A stretch of 64,000 bases of DNA from NCBI GenBank assembly GCA_008973525.1, contig WACJ01000008.1, positions 124,001 through 188,000 of the forward strand, read 5' to 3'. This stretch comes from Stenopsyche tienmushanensis. Lineage: Eukaryota > Arthropoda > Insecta > Trichoptera > Stenopsychidae. The position numbers and the translations under genes were made by a program. The notes below the pieces were generated by a model that saw only the letters and a list, made by a program, of their open reading frames with translations, did not search any database and had not been told where the DNA came from. Position 1 is the first letter of the stretch. Each line of letters starts with the position of its first letter. Shown in pieces: positions 39,301-47,525 of this stretch.

Positions 39301-42300
39301 GACTCAATCAACTTCTGTAATAAACAGTTCCACACATCCCTTTACGGGTGCGCAGCATAGGGGCTACTCCAGCTGTGTTTGATAAGCAAACCAATGATGC
39401 TGCTTTCGTGCACATCTTTTTTTTTCCTGTGGGAGGGGAATCTTACATAAGATACCCTGGGTTTGATTCCAGGGTAGTGTCAGATTCTTACTGACTAAAT
39501 CTCTCCCTTCTCCTTCTTCCCTGGTATTGTTTATCACACTGCTTCAGGAGGATAGGTAGTCTGGCCTTAGGTAACTGGCCCTATTCTAGTATTAGAGAGC
39601 CGTTTTGCGCCTCTCTCTCTCTCTCACTTCCCTCTCTGGCGTTCATGATTTCTTCAACAAAATCTTGCCAATGGTCCCAGCTCTTGCTCACTATCATGCT
39701 GTTGACCATGTTGTCAGCGTTGAGCTCGACTACCCCGAGTGCTTGTTTCAGCATACTCTGGAGTGTCCAAGTCTCACAATCATTGATTTTGGCATCATCG
39801 AATTCCGCTTGCCAGTGGTGGCACGCTGCAGATGCTTCTTTGCCGATCCACTTCAGGTACGCATCTAAACATCCATGTCCAGTGAGCACCTGGGTCAAGC
39901 AGTAGGTCGTTTCTCTATGTTTTTGGGCCCTCCACCGACTTAGCCCATATCTGCTGCCCTGGCTTCCTTCAGTTTCTGGTCATGCTCGTTGTGGTTTTTG
40001 GAATCTTCGAAGTCCAAGGTCCTCTTCTTTGCTTGGAGGTCCAGTGGGGAGATTTCAGCGATTACGAGCTCCGTGTCTTCAGATATTGTTCTATATACTG
40101 CGGTGACTCGGAGCGCTCCCTGCCGTTGGATCCTTGCCACTCATGCCATATTAGGGCTCCGTATAGAATGATTGAGTGTATAACTTCAAAATGCATATCT
40201 ATTCCAACCAACTGGTTCAATTGTTCCCCGCGGGTGTAGGGTTGGCTTGCCCTCCTGGGCGGGATGGGCATTGTGGAGTCTTAACACCCACTTGAGCTGA
40301 AGTAGGACCTCAATTCGGTTTTCCTTGTCTTTTGTTACGATGGCTCGTACTTTGAGTAGCATCACCGAATTATGCCTCAAGTCTCATCAAAATTTCACTT
40401 GATTTCATGCCTTCGTTTACAAGAAAACGGATAATTACGCGTTGAACGCTAGCCTACGTCTAGCCTTCTTTCTTCAGTGATGGGATCAAAAAGCTTGCCT
40501 ATCCTATGTAGAAAAATAAGATACCATATTTGTATTTTTATATTTCACTAACAAATACAGTAAAATTCCTGGCTATATTTGAATTACCCTCATATTGTGA
40601 CGGGGTGAATTTGCAAAAATATGATTATGTTCATTAAATTGCTATAACTTTTGTGAATTAAAGTTGCGAAAGAGACAAAAATTTCATACAATAGTTAAAT
40701 AATTCTATATAAAATTTATAACATATATTTTTAATATACTTTTAATTATATTTATATTCTTTTCTATGTTTTTATCAATGGAAAAATCTTAATTTTGTAT
40801 TTAAATAGATTGATGCATTCAATTTAATAAACACTTAAATTCATTATATTTGGGATGTAAGTCTTTATATTATTTCGAATGAATGTCGTAAAAATACTTT
40901 TTACCTGTCTAAATTTTAAATTCTATTAAAGTATTGATTCCATTTGCACATAAAATTGTATTCCACGAATGTTGCACAATTCTTTGCCATGTTAATGCAC
41001 AATTTTTACGGGAGTTTTATTGTAATTCTTTAATAGTTTCGATAGTAATTTTTTTTGTTATCCAAACTTTGTTACTGAAAATTAATGTGTTACATAGCAA
41101 TAAATAGCATTCCACATAATTTGGATTGAATATGTAAGTTTATACTTTAATGATGCATGCAAATACCATTTTATCGACTCTTATAATGCTATTAGTTTTT
41201 TAAATGGGACTATCACCAATCGTACATAAATATATAGATTTAAAAAAAGCATTTTTATAATATACACATGAGAAATCCCACTAAGAAATTAAAGCATTTA
41301 TTTTAATACATTATTTTTGTACCAGCATGTTAATTTATTTCCTTTATTTGATTTGTTTTTTATTTTTTGTATAAATGTTTAAGAAACATATGATTTATGT
41401 CGATATTTCTGTGTTTTTATATCGTAGCACAACATTTTATTTGATACCAAAAACATTACAACAATATGTATATAGATTTATTCATAATTCCGTGTAATAT
41501 TATTTTTTACATTAAGCGTATAACTAGTACACAATCAAACCTTCTATAGCGTCGAGATAGGGACCGCGCTATAAAAACAAAACACTATAGAAATTTAAAC
41601 ATCCATACAAAATTTGCACGTGTTTAGTTTGTTAACAAACGTAAGTGGCTAACACGCGCTAGAAGACGCTATAGGAGGGTTGACTGTATTTGTCTTAAAT
41701 TGGTAGAGTCCAATAAACAATTCGCATTCAAAAAATATGCACACATGCAAAAAGGAGTTCATTTTAAAATGCAGTAAATTTGATTTATTGGACGCAACTT
41801 AATTAGAATTTTTAAACAATTGCCGTTATTATTTTTTGTTCTGTTATAAAAAGCGTTTTTTATTGTGTTATCTAATTTATGTTTATGTGATTCTTTGCAG
41901 ACGAGAAAGAATGTGTGGACACACCTGATTATCCACACGGTGACTCTATTTCTAAATTGACTGACGAAAAGATGTTTTCTTCCACGCCAAAAATATATTC
42001 AAACGATTATGTTAATCAACGACCTCCGCACAGTCCATTGACGACTAAAAACATCGAAAACGATATTGCCATCGTAGATGGCAAATACGCTAAGAAAATG
42101 AACGAAAGCTTAAATGGGCTCGGTGAGTAATTGCGATTTATGATTTTAAAATAGTTTGAATAAAATAATAAATTCGATTCGTTTTTCGCAGATAAAACTG
42201 CAACAGGAAGAAGCCAATTGAATAGCGATTCTAGTTATAGCATCGATATACTCAGCGGCGGTGAGAGCGAATGTGAAAGCTTGAGAAAAAGAAGACCTGG

Positions 42301-45300
42301 ACAAAATGATACGTAAGTTTATTATATGACGAGATACGATTTTAAAATATGAATCATCTAACGATACTATTTTTTCCTTATATAGATTAGATCGATTGAT
42401 CAAACCTTCGGGCGTCAGCAACGGTATTACAGCCAATGAATATGCTCAAACTGGCACGGAAACATTGGAATCGAAGCACAGGCGTTGCTCTACCGATAAG
42501 ACGTTTTATATCGCTAAAGAATTGCTAATGACAGAGCGTACTTATAAGAAAGATTTGGAAGTCATCACTACTGTATGAATTGTATTTTTATACGGCTTAC
42601 ATATTTTTTAAACGTTTTTAATTTGTATGCATTAATTTTAGTGGCTAAGAGATGGATTGCCATTGGATTTGGAAAAACAATGGTGTGGTGGCTCCCTATG
42701 GGGTCCAATCGAAGCGTTGGTCGGTCATCAATCAGGTTTTCTTCGTGCTTTAGAAGTACGTTTAGGGGTGCGCACGCCGCAATTAGAAAATAATAATGGT
42801 TTAGATAGCAACGGTATGAAGAGTATGCTCGATCTTCAAACGGATATGCAATCAATCGGTCAACTTATGCTTGATTCGTTCCAAGAAACTTTACCGGTAA
42901 GATTTTATTAAATCCAAAGATTAATTCATCATCTGATAGAGAATATAATATAATTAAATTTTTAGTGGTATGAGAAATGGATAGTAGAGCATCTTAATTC
43001 GTTAAAAAAATTAGAGGCCGCCTGTTGTGAGTCTCCTCAATTAGAAAGACTCTGCAGAGAATTGGAAGTGCGGCAAAAGGCTTGTTATCTTCCTCTATAC
43101 ATATTTGCTCTTAAACCGCTTTATAGGTTGTTGCACTATAAATTACTATTGACACGTATGTTTTCTTTCATATATACGTTTTTAAAATTGATATTCAACA
43201 TATGTTTTAATGATAAAATATATATTTTTTATAGGCGCGGCAGATCTATATTCCATCACAGATGAAGAGCATAAAATAATAAAGGAGTGTTTATCTCGAA
43301 TGCGAATACTATGTGAAAAAGTGGAGGAAGTTTTACCCAACAGTCTAAATTATGCGTATTTATGTCTATTAAGAAGAGATGTTGAAGGTTATTTTCTATT
43401 GATTAGAACTGATCTTATAAATGCAGTTTAATTCTTATTGCTTAATTATTTATTTCATTAGGTCTTGACAATTTGGTTGTACCGGAAAGAAGATTTTTGA
43501 GACAAGGTTGTTTATTCAAATATACAAGTAAAGGTCCACAGCAGAGAATGTTTTTCTTGGTATAAAATATTCAATAATATAAATTTAATATTCATACATA
43601 ATTTATGTATTTATTGTATCGTGTTTTTATTTTAGTTTTCCGATATACTGGTTTACAGTAATAAGATATCAAATTCTTCGTGCCAGTTTAGAACGCACGG
43701 TATTATACCTGTGCATACTATACAGGTAGAACAGGCGGAGTACACAAATTCATTTTCTATATACGGGGGCGGTCGCGCAATGACGTTGAGTGCAAATACG
43801 GCTATTGAACGAGATTTATGGATTGAAGAATTAGAAAATGCTGCAAAATGTGCCAATAACGAATCTACAGAGCTCTCGCCCGTTTCTCGAAGTTTAACTA
43901 CGTCTAGTGAGTTGATATAATGGAATTAATATTGTAATTCAATCCCAATTGACATATTTAAACGTTTTATTATATTTATTTAAAAATAAGGTTCTGCTGA
44001 GGAGCTTTCGGAGAGCGTAGATTCTACAATGTCGGTATTACAACGAAGCAACACATTGGCGCATGTTTGTTGGCATCGCAATATTTCACTTTCTCGTGAA
44101 CATCTTGCCGTCGCAATGGAGGTTGTTATGATCTAATTAATCGTTCAAATACGTATTTATTTTTGCATAAGTACAAACTCAATAAATTTATTACAGAATC
44201 AACTTTCTGGATATTTGCTCAGAAAATTCAAGAATTCACACGGCTGGCAAAGATTATGGGTGGTGTTTGCATCATTTTGTCTTTATTTTTACAAAGCTTG
44301 TCATGATGACTATCCATTGGCGTCGCTTCCCTTATTAGGGTGAGTTTTTGAATTGATTGATGAATGTTATGGAAATATTTAATTTTTTAATGATCAATGT
44401 ATTTATCTTTTTTTTATAGATACATTGTAACAACACCCATGGAAAGAGATGGCATCAACAAAGATTATGTTATGAAACTAGTTTTTAAAAATCACGTGTA
44501 TTTCTTCAGAGCTGAGAGTGATTACACATTTAAAAGGTGTGCATTTTTACAAAAATATTGTAGTCACCGTTGCATAATTATTAAACAGGGTTAAAGTTAA
44601 AGATAAAGTATCAAAATCAGATAAACTTATCATCATTCAAAAATAGAGAGGGATTAAATTAAAATCATTAAAAAATCTGGATATACTGTAAATGAAATAG
44701 TTAGTAATAGTTACATATTCTTCTTTCTTTTCGTTTCCTCATGACTTAGGATCGTGACTATAACTATGTAGATTTCCGCAGTCTGCAGGGCTATAGTGAG
44801 GGTTGCCTCCTTCACTTGGTCGCTCCATCTTTGTGGTGACCGTCCTCTTCCTCTAATGTTCTAGTCATAGTTTTCTTGGGAAATTAGTGCAGTGGTTTCC
44901 CGTTGTCTTCTGCACCTCAGTACACTGAATGGAGTTTCTACTGACAATGCTGCTGCCCATTGTCAAGGATTTTTAATAGTTTTCTTCTCTCTGGGACAAG
45001 GTGTTGCAGTACCTTTGGTAAGAGGTGTTGTTGTAATAATTGTTCTGTTATTCTATGGACAATCTGTATAGACATACTCAATAGTGGATCCAGACACGCA
45101 TATCTTCAACAGCCTCGTCAGCTTACTCGAGATTTCCATCTCTAACATGATCCTCTAGATTTTTTCCCTGTTGATGCTGTTGTAAGTCTTGCAGAAATCT
45201 ATAAATATGTGGTGGAAATCGACACCGTATTCCCACATTGATACTCCCCAAGAAATTGCTCCACACTGGGAGACAGTCGTCTGATCAGAATTCTTGCAAC

Positions 45301-46203
45301 TAATTTGTATGCAATACTTAGAAGGGATATATCCATGTTTTTGTTTTGAATGCTGAAATTTATGACATTGAAAGCGTTGTTTTAGGCTTTTTTCGCAAGG
45401 AGTAAAATATTTTTTATAAATACTCCCAGACCCAGCAGTAGTGTGGGATTACGATTAACTCATTTACTTACTAAAAAACTCTCCTTGTCCACTTCTTGTC
45501 GAACCTAGTCCCAGGGCTGTAACAAAGGGGTGGCAAAACAGGTGCCCGCCACGGGCGCAACTGGGCTTGGATCACAAAACGCAGAATACCGATTCAGTCG
45601 AGAGTTGCACAAGCTTTTTATTTTGAATCAACACTGATTGACTCTATCCAGGAATGACGTTTGATCGCGAGGCATTCATTCATCATGTCAGCGGTCTGAA
45701 AAGCAGACCAGTTGGACACACAGGCCTTGTTGTGGCCACTCCGTCCTCTTTAGCCCAACTATTAGGCATTTGCCAGACACGATACTCAGGCTTAAAAAGC
45801 CTACCTTCTTTGCCTTAATTGGTTTAATCTCTTTGAGCAGCCATGGCTGCTCGTCGTCTTATCCTTTTAACATTTTCTTTAGACGCGATCATTACTTATG
45901 CTATGACTTTAAAGACAAATATGCATATAAAACTACAGCATGATATAGCAACTACACAAACAATACTTATTCAATAACCTTTACGGATGTGCACACAACA
46001 GCGCACTAAAGTTTCATCGCAATCGGATGATTGGTATAGGAATGCATACGGGACAAACAAACACACATTAATTTTTATACACTCATATTTGTAGGCTTTT
46101 TAGCATATATATTTTTGGATTGTTTGCTTTAATGAATTTATTTTGTTTTAGATGGATGGAGGTGATCGGAACGGCCACAATGCAACCCGCAAATAAAACA
46201 TAA
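8026..46203 (+). CDS. Cdep: Cdep/FARP: FERM, ARHGEF and pleckstrin domain protein, conserved 1211-aa isoform
   Basis: Orthologue of vertebrate FARP1/2 and Drosophila Cdep, a membrane-associated guanine nucleotide exchange factor for Rho-family GTPases acting on actin. Exons: 8026-8134, 8187-8344, 9432-9536, 9622-9844, 9931-10054, 10136-10200, 10279-10457, 11946-12109, 12228-12302, 16251-16378, 18675-18847, 19549-19632, 19719-19827, 41901-42122, 42192-42312, 42386-42572, 42642-42896, 42966-43155, 43235-43387, 43462-43559, 43636-43906, 43991-44121, 44197-44339, 44420-44536, 46152-46203. Every intron is GT-AG, every phase matches, and the total is 3636 nt. Domains by residue: FERM about 70-355, FERM-adjacent about 356-400, linker 401-715, DH about 716-930, PH1 about 945-1060, PH2 about 1109-1200. 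The product ends soon after PH2, as FARP does. The start codon is the first ATG of exon 1; its 52-bp intron must be removed to keep frame. The donors of exons 13 and 22 are weak. Confidence 0.92.
8345..9431 (+). other. Cdep intron 2
   Basis: A 1.1-kb intron. It holds one copy of repeat family A (8518-8605); the rest is plain AT-rich sequence. Confidence 0.85.
8518..8605 (+). repeat. Interspersed repeat family A, single short copy
   Basis: It carries the core AAAGTTTTATCGCAATCG, then GAACGGTATGACAGCGCAT and a tail resembling ACGAACA, matching copies at 50.1, 53.7 and 54.7 kb. Probably a truncated tail of a non-LTR element or SINE. Confidence 0.65.
10458..11945 (+). other. Cdep intron 7
   Basis: A 1.5-kb intron whose second half is mostly a TTAA-flanked element (11207-11786). 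The segment at about 10970-11060 also matches the repeat near 19.03 kb, so most of the intron appears transposon-derived. Confidence 0.75.
11207..11786 (+). mobile_element. Candidate piggyBac-type non-autonomous element with TTAA flanks
   Basis: It begins after TTAA at 11203-11206 with CCCTATCAGA and ends before TTAA at 11787-11790 with a reverse complement starting CCCTTTCAAA. TTAA target duplications with CCC termini are the hallmark of piggyBac elements. It contains the repeat B segment (about 11320-11530) also found at 14.9, 19.1 and 47.4 kb. There is no transposase frame. The right part (about 11632-11790) resembles 57480-57664. Confidence 0.5.
13690..13930 (-). mobile_element. 3' end of a decayed RTE-type LINE
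   Basis: The minus-strand translation reads [18 protein letters not shown], which matches the C terminus of RTE/endonuclease-type LINE polyproteins (a W/F-F-GH-I-R-D-DNLE block followed by a W-SD segment). The W-SD segment is frame-shifted here. No 5' part is present. Confidence 0.55.
14505..14690 (-). repeat. Repeat family C, minus copy
   Basis: In reverse this matches 34820-35020 and 39110-39350. Shared landmarks are CCTCAGTTTG, GAGACGAGTCGCC, an AGCCT block, and ACTTCTGTAAT followed by CAGTTCC. No coding frame is intact. The family is unknown; it may be an untranslated part of a LINE. Confidence 0.55.
14874..15075 (+). repeat. Repeat family B
   Basis: Nearly the same sequence occurs at 11320-11530, 19125-19290 (reverse) and 47370-47525. 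Shared landmarks are TGTCTTGAGAGCAGGCGTTT, GATAATTAAGATACTCGC, CTTATCGTTGACCAATTCTG and GGAGTGGTGTCATTAGCC. There is no open frame. The copy at 11.3 kb lies inside a TTAA-flanked element, so the family may be non-autonomous piggyBac-like. Confidence 0.6.
16251..19827 (+). CDS. Cdep: Cdep exons 10-13: linker between FERM-FA and RhoGEF
   Basis: Four exons (16251-16378, 18675-18847, 19549-19632, 19719-19827) encode a low-complexity linker. Exon 10 is Ser-rich and starts [20 protein letters not shown], as expected just after the FA region. Exon 11 contains a short helical, UBA-like stretch ([19 protein letters not shown]) that I do not associate with vertebrate FARP. Exon 13 ends WAGDPQ at a weak donor (GTCAGA), joined in phase 1 to exon 14 at 41901 (Asp-Glu-Lys-Glu-Cys-Val). 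If that donor is not used, translation continues into the giant exon. Confidence 0.85.
17265..17475. mobile_element. Possible TTAA-flanked MITE
   Basis: After TTAA at 17261-17264 the sequence CCCTTTGACGAGTATG is followed immediately by its near reverse complement CATACTCGTCA, a foldback start with a piggyBac-like CCCTTT terminus. The right end near 17472 (before another TTAA) matches poorly, so the boundary is a guess. Confidence 0.3.
17940..18020. mobile_element. 81-bp foldback MITE, copy 1
   Basis: An almost complete inverted repeat. The left arm CGCTTTGACGGACACGTC pairs with the right arm GTGTCCGCCAACA, and an inner pair GCGTCATTTTT / AAAAAATGATGCG lies within it. TTAA follows at 18021; the left flank is TCAA, a one-base change from TTAA. 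A second copy of exactly the same 81-bp length is at 61941-62021. Confidence 0.65.
18848..19548 (+). other. Cdep intron 11
   Basis: A 0.7-kb intron, about 40 percent of which is an inverted copy of repeat B and adjoining sequence (19015-19290). Confidence 0.8.
19015..19290 (-). repeat. Repeat family B, minus copy with extended flank
   Basis: The reverse complement matches 14874-15075 and 47370-47525. The left part (19025-19085) also matches 10970-11060, extending the family beyond the core seen elsewhere. No frame is intact. Confidence 0.6.
19719..31839 (+). CDS. Cdep: Giant alternative 3'-terminal exon of Cdep (read-through of exon 13)
   Basis: Exon 13 is open past its donor at 19827|19828 without a stop. 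The frame continues to 23954, then resumes in the next frame (23942-28495), then another (to 30056) and another (to a TAA at 31837-31839). Residue composition and style are continuous across the three breaks, so this reads as one exon of about 12.1 kb (about 4,040 codons) with three single-base indels: near 23937-23942 (run of six A), about 28440-28475, and 30038-30041 (run of T). Joined to exons 1-12 it predicts about 4,570 aa with FERM-FA but no DH or PH domains. The tail has no recognised fold. It is rich in Ser, Lys, Asp and Glu, with KSP repeats (22344-22432), three [10 protein letters not shown] motifs and a terminal run of Glu. A stop codon, 3' UTR and AATAAA follow. Coding status is well supported by length; use of the isoform is inference. 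Confidence 0.82.
22344..22432 (+). repeat. KSP tandem repeat in the giant Cdep exon
   Basis: Nine consecutive Lys-Ser-Pro tripeptides encoded by 9-bp units that differ at synonymous positions (TCT, TCG, TCA, TCC and AGC serine codons). The varied codons suggest selection on the protein sequence and not recent DNA slippage. KSP repeats are proline-directed kinase targets in neurofilament tails (family knowledge). Confidence 0.9.
31840..32600 (+). other. 3' UTR of the long Cdep isoform with poly(A) signal
   Basis: AT-rich sequence after the giant exon stop, with a canonical AATAAA at 32576-32581, about 740 bp past the stop codon. This fits an alternative transcript end here. Confidence 0.5.
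32601..33925 (+). other. Intronic/intergenic AT-rich DNA
   Basis: It lies inside the 22-kb Cdep intron 13 for the conserved isoform. A slightly GC-richer patch at about 32655-32765 is not assignable. Nothing else was seen. Confidence 0.4.
33926..35558 (-). mobile_element. Degenerate mariner element with long terminal inverted repeats and a nested insertion
   Basis: The left end (33926-33972) and right end (35513-35558) are inverted repeats of about 45 bp sharing ATTGAAAAGTATT, TATTTTGAA and TTGAGCTCA. The minus strand at about 33960-34150 translates to [15 protein letters not shown] and further residues like the C terminus of mauritiana-type mariner transposases, preceded by a damaged PDL catalytic segment. 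The interior from about 34540 on is unrelated and includes a repeat C copy, so something has inserted. No frame is intact. Confidence 0.7.
34820..35020 (+). repeat. Repeat family C, copy nested in the mariner element
   Basis: It matches 39110-39350 (same strand) and 14505-14690 (reverse): AGTCCAACCTCAGTTTGA, GACTGCAGGGGCTAC, GTAGTACCTAGCCA, GAGACGAGTCGC, and ACTTCTGTAAT with CAGTTTC. The family is not identified. Confidence 0.6.
35559..39000 (+). other. AT-rich intron 13 sequence without features
   Basis: No coding or transposon similarity was recognised. It contains TA microsatellites near 37970-37995 and 38367-38390, a T run near 36650-36664, a 9-bp-stem hairpin at 35704-35732, and a short inverted repeat near 37206-37274. 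Confidence 0.5.
39100..39350 (+). repeat. Repeat family C
   Basis: The best-preserved of three copies. It lies just upstream of the LINE fragment that starts at 39417. No open frame spans it. Confidence 0.6.
39417..40390 (-). mobile_element. R1-like LINE, 3' end (5'-truncated)
   Basis: The T run at about 39417-39426 is the poly(A) tail seen in reverse. Minus-strand frames give [20 protein letters not shown] and [11 protein letters not shown] (end of the reverse transcriptase region), then [19 protein letters not shown] with a CHH-type zinc knuckle, as in the C terminus of R1-clade retrotransposons. Frames are broken several times and the 5' part is missing, which is usual for dead LINE copies. 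Confidence 0.75.
40391..41900 (+). other. End of Cdep intron 13
   Basis: AT-rich, featureless sequence except for a 157-bp MITE at 41530-41686. A splice acceptor (TTTGCAG) ends it at 41900. Confidence 0.6.
41530..41686. mobile_element. Short MITE with TA target duplication (pogo/Tc1-like)
   Basis: The left end CACAATCAAACCTTCTATAG and the reverse complement of the right end CAGTCAACCCTCCTATAG are terminal inverted repeats continuing into AGCGTC. TA dinucleotides flank both ends (41528-41529 and 41687-41688). There is no coding frame. The termini resemble pogo-type elements, but the assignment is tentative. Confidence 0.6.
41901..46203 (+). CDS. Cdep: Cdep exons 14-25: RhoGEF (DH) and two PH domains
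   Basis: Exons 14-15 are a polar linker ([18 protein letters not shown]). Exon 16 starts the DH domain with [20 protein letters not shown], the catalytic conserved region 1 of Dbl-family GEFs. Exons 17-19 supply the rest, including [20 protein letters not shown], the conserved long helix. Exon 20 begins PH1 at [11 protein letters not shown] and continues [16 protein letters not shown]. Exon 22 has [11 protein letters not shown], the linker seen in FARP between the PH domains. Exons 23-24 encode PH2: [35 protein letters not shown], and [17 protein letters not shown]. The last exon lies 1.6 kb downstream and ends at TAA 46201-46203. Exon 22 uses an atypical GTTGTT donor; reading through it would stop after four codons. 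Confidence 0.93.
44720..45400 (-). mobile_element. RTE-type LINE fragment
   Basis: The minus strand translates to [20 protein letters not shown] near 45270-45340, the conserved reverse-transcriptase motif of RTE/endonuclease-type LINEs, followed by a damaged F-IDF-KTYNSI segment. Further on, [17 protein letters not shown] near 44785-44840 is the typical C-terminal end of these polyproteins. The middle is deleted and frames are broken. Confidence 0.7.
45410..45600 (-). mobile_element. LINE 3' UTR-like segment
   Basis: It shares CAGTAGTGTGGGA and neighbouring sequence with the LINE end at 59101-59764, so it is probably a short 5'-truncated insertion of the same family. No coding region is left. 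Confidence 0.45.
45640..45830 (+). repeat. Repeat family D, copy 1 (contains a hairpin)
   Basis: It matches 50560-50740: GATCGCGAGGC, TCATGTCAGCGGTC, a 6-bp stem GGTCTG / CAGACC around a short loop (45693-45709), then GTTGGA and a GTGGC block. No protein similarity. Confidence 0.55.
45945..46100 (+). repeat. Repeat family A, diverged copy
   Basis: It contains AAAGTTTCATCGCAATCGGA and ACAAACAAACACACATTAAT, equivalent to the core and tail of the other family A copies. It sits 50 bp upstream of the last Cdep exon. Confidence 0.5.
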
Positions 46204-47369
46204 TTTCGTTTTAGATCAGATATACACATATTTTTTAATTTTGCTTTATAAAATGTGCAATTTTAGATGTATATTTTGGTTCAGAAAATATTTTTGACGG
46301 ATTTGTAATGAAAAATATTTTTATACGTCGCAAGGTTGTTATTTGGGTGTACAATTTGAATTTCAATCCGGTTGATTATTATGAAATTTTAGAGAGTTTA
46401 ATTACGTGGAAAATGATGCATTGCCTTAACAAGACAATGATATATTACAAATCGTATTGAACGTATCAAATTGAACATTTCTTCATATTCTAATTGATTA
46501 TTGATTGTAATTATTTAATATTAAGTAAATATCCAAGATAGTCTTACCCAAGCTAACCTTAAATAATTTAAATTTAGTTGAAATTCGAGTACTAATGGTT
46601 TAATTAATATTGTATGTTTAACAAATTGATTTTATGATTTGTTAGTTTTCAATATTGTAATTCCATTTTTAACAGTCCAGTAAATACGTCAGTCATTCCT
46701 CGTAGCATTTTTTGTCAACAATATTATGAGCTCATTACGGAATATTCATATCAGTCGTATAAATAATGACTCTTCAATTTTAAAATATAAAACTCATACA
46801 AAAAAAATCATAGAATTGTATATAATATAAGAATAATTAATCATTTTTATAATGTGTAAATTCAAATTCTTTTTGTTTTCTATTTGGAAATTGCAGAGCT
46901 CTAAGTGTAAGCGCAAATGCTAGTATTCAAAGAAAGATATTTTGCATTATATTTATCGACAGTTTGAGACAATAAACGCGAAAAGACACATTTCATATAA
47001 TAATAACCTGTTTGATATTGGGTCAAAACGTGTGCCATAGGTTCAAATGCATCTGAAAATAATGATTTTCTTTGCATTTCCTAAATTAATTTGTACATCA
47101 TTTTTAGTAAGCTTAAAACATTATTTATTTCATTGTTGATTAATTGAATATGTTAAAAATGTCTTGACTAGGTTTATTTATCCAACTACTCTTCGATGAA
47201 ACGTGTGATCTGATTATTACATAACGTAAAGTGGTCCAAACATTTTTAATTAAATGTGTAATTAGTCGGTTAACTGCCACGTATAAAAAACGGAAGACGT
47301 CCCCGCGGCTCATGATATTTTAATATGAATTTATAATACACACAAGAATTATGTATTACTCGCAATAAG
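46204..47369 (+). other. Cdep 3' UTR candidate region
   Basis: AT-rich sequence following the Cdep stop. An AATAAA at 46971-46976, about 770 bp past the stop codon, is the best candidate poly(A) signal. No other genes are visible. Confidence 0.45.
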
Positions 47370-47525
47370 ATGGCTTTCATTTGTGTCGTCTTGAGAGCAA
47401 ATGTTTGTTTTGATAATTAAGATACCCGCGTCATTCTTATCGTTGACCAATTCTGTTATTCCCCTTTGACTGATCTGGAGTGGCGTCATTAGCCGAGTAT
47501 CACCACTCCTTTGCAAAATCTACTC
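47370..47525 (+). repeat. Repeat family B
   Basis: It shares GTCTTGAGAGCAAATGTTTG, GATAATTAAGATACCCGCG and GTCATTAGCCGAGTATCACC with copies at 11.3, 14.9 and 19.1 kb. This is the only copy outside Cdep. Confidence 0.6.

Larger units (their letters stand above)
44537..46151 (+). other. Cdep last intron, filled with transposon remnants
   Basis: Most of this 1.6-kb intron is LINE-derived (44720-45400), LINE tail-like (45410-45600), repeat D (45640-45830) and repeat A (45945-46100). Confidence 0.75.
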
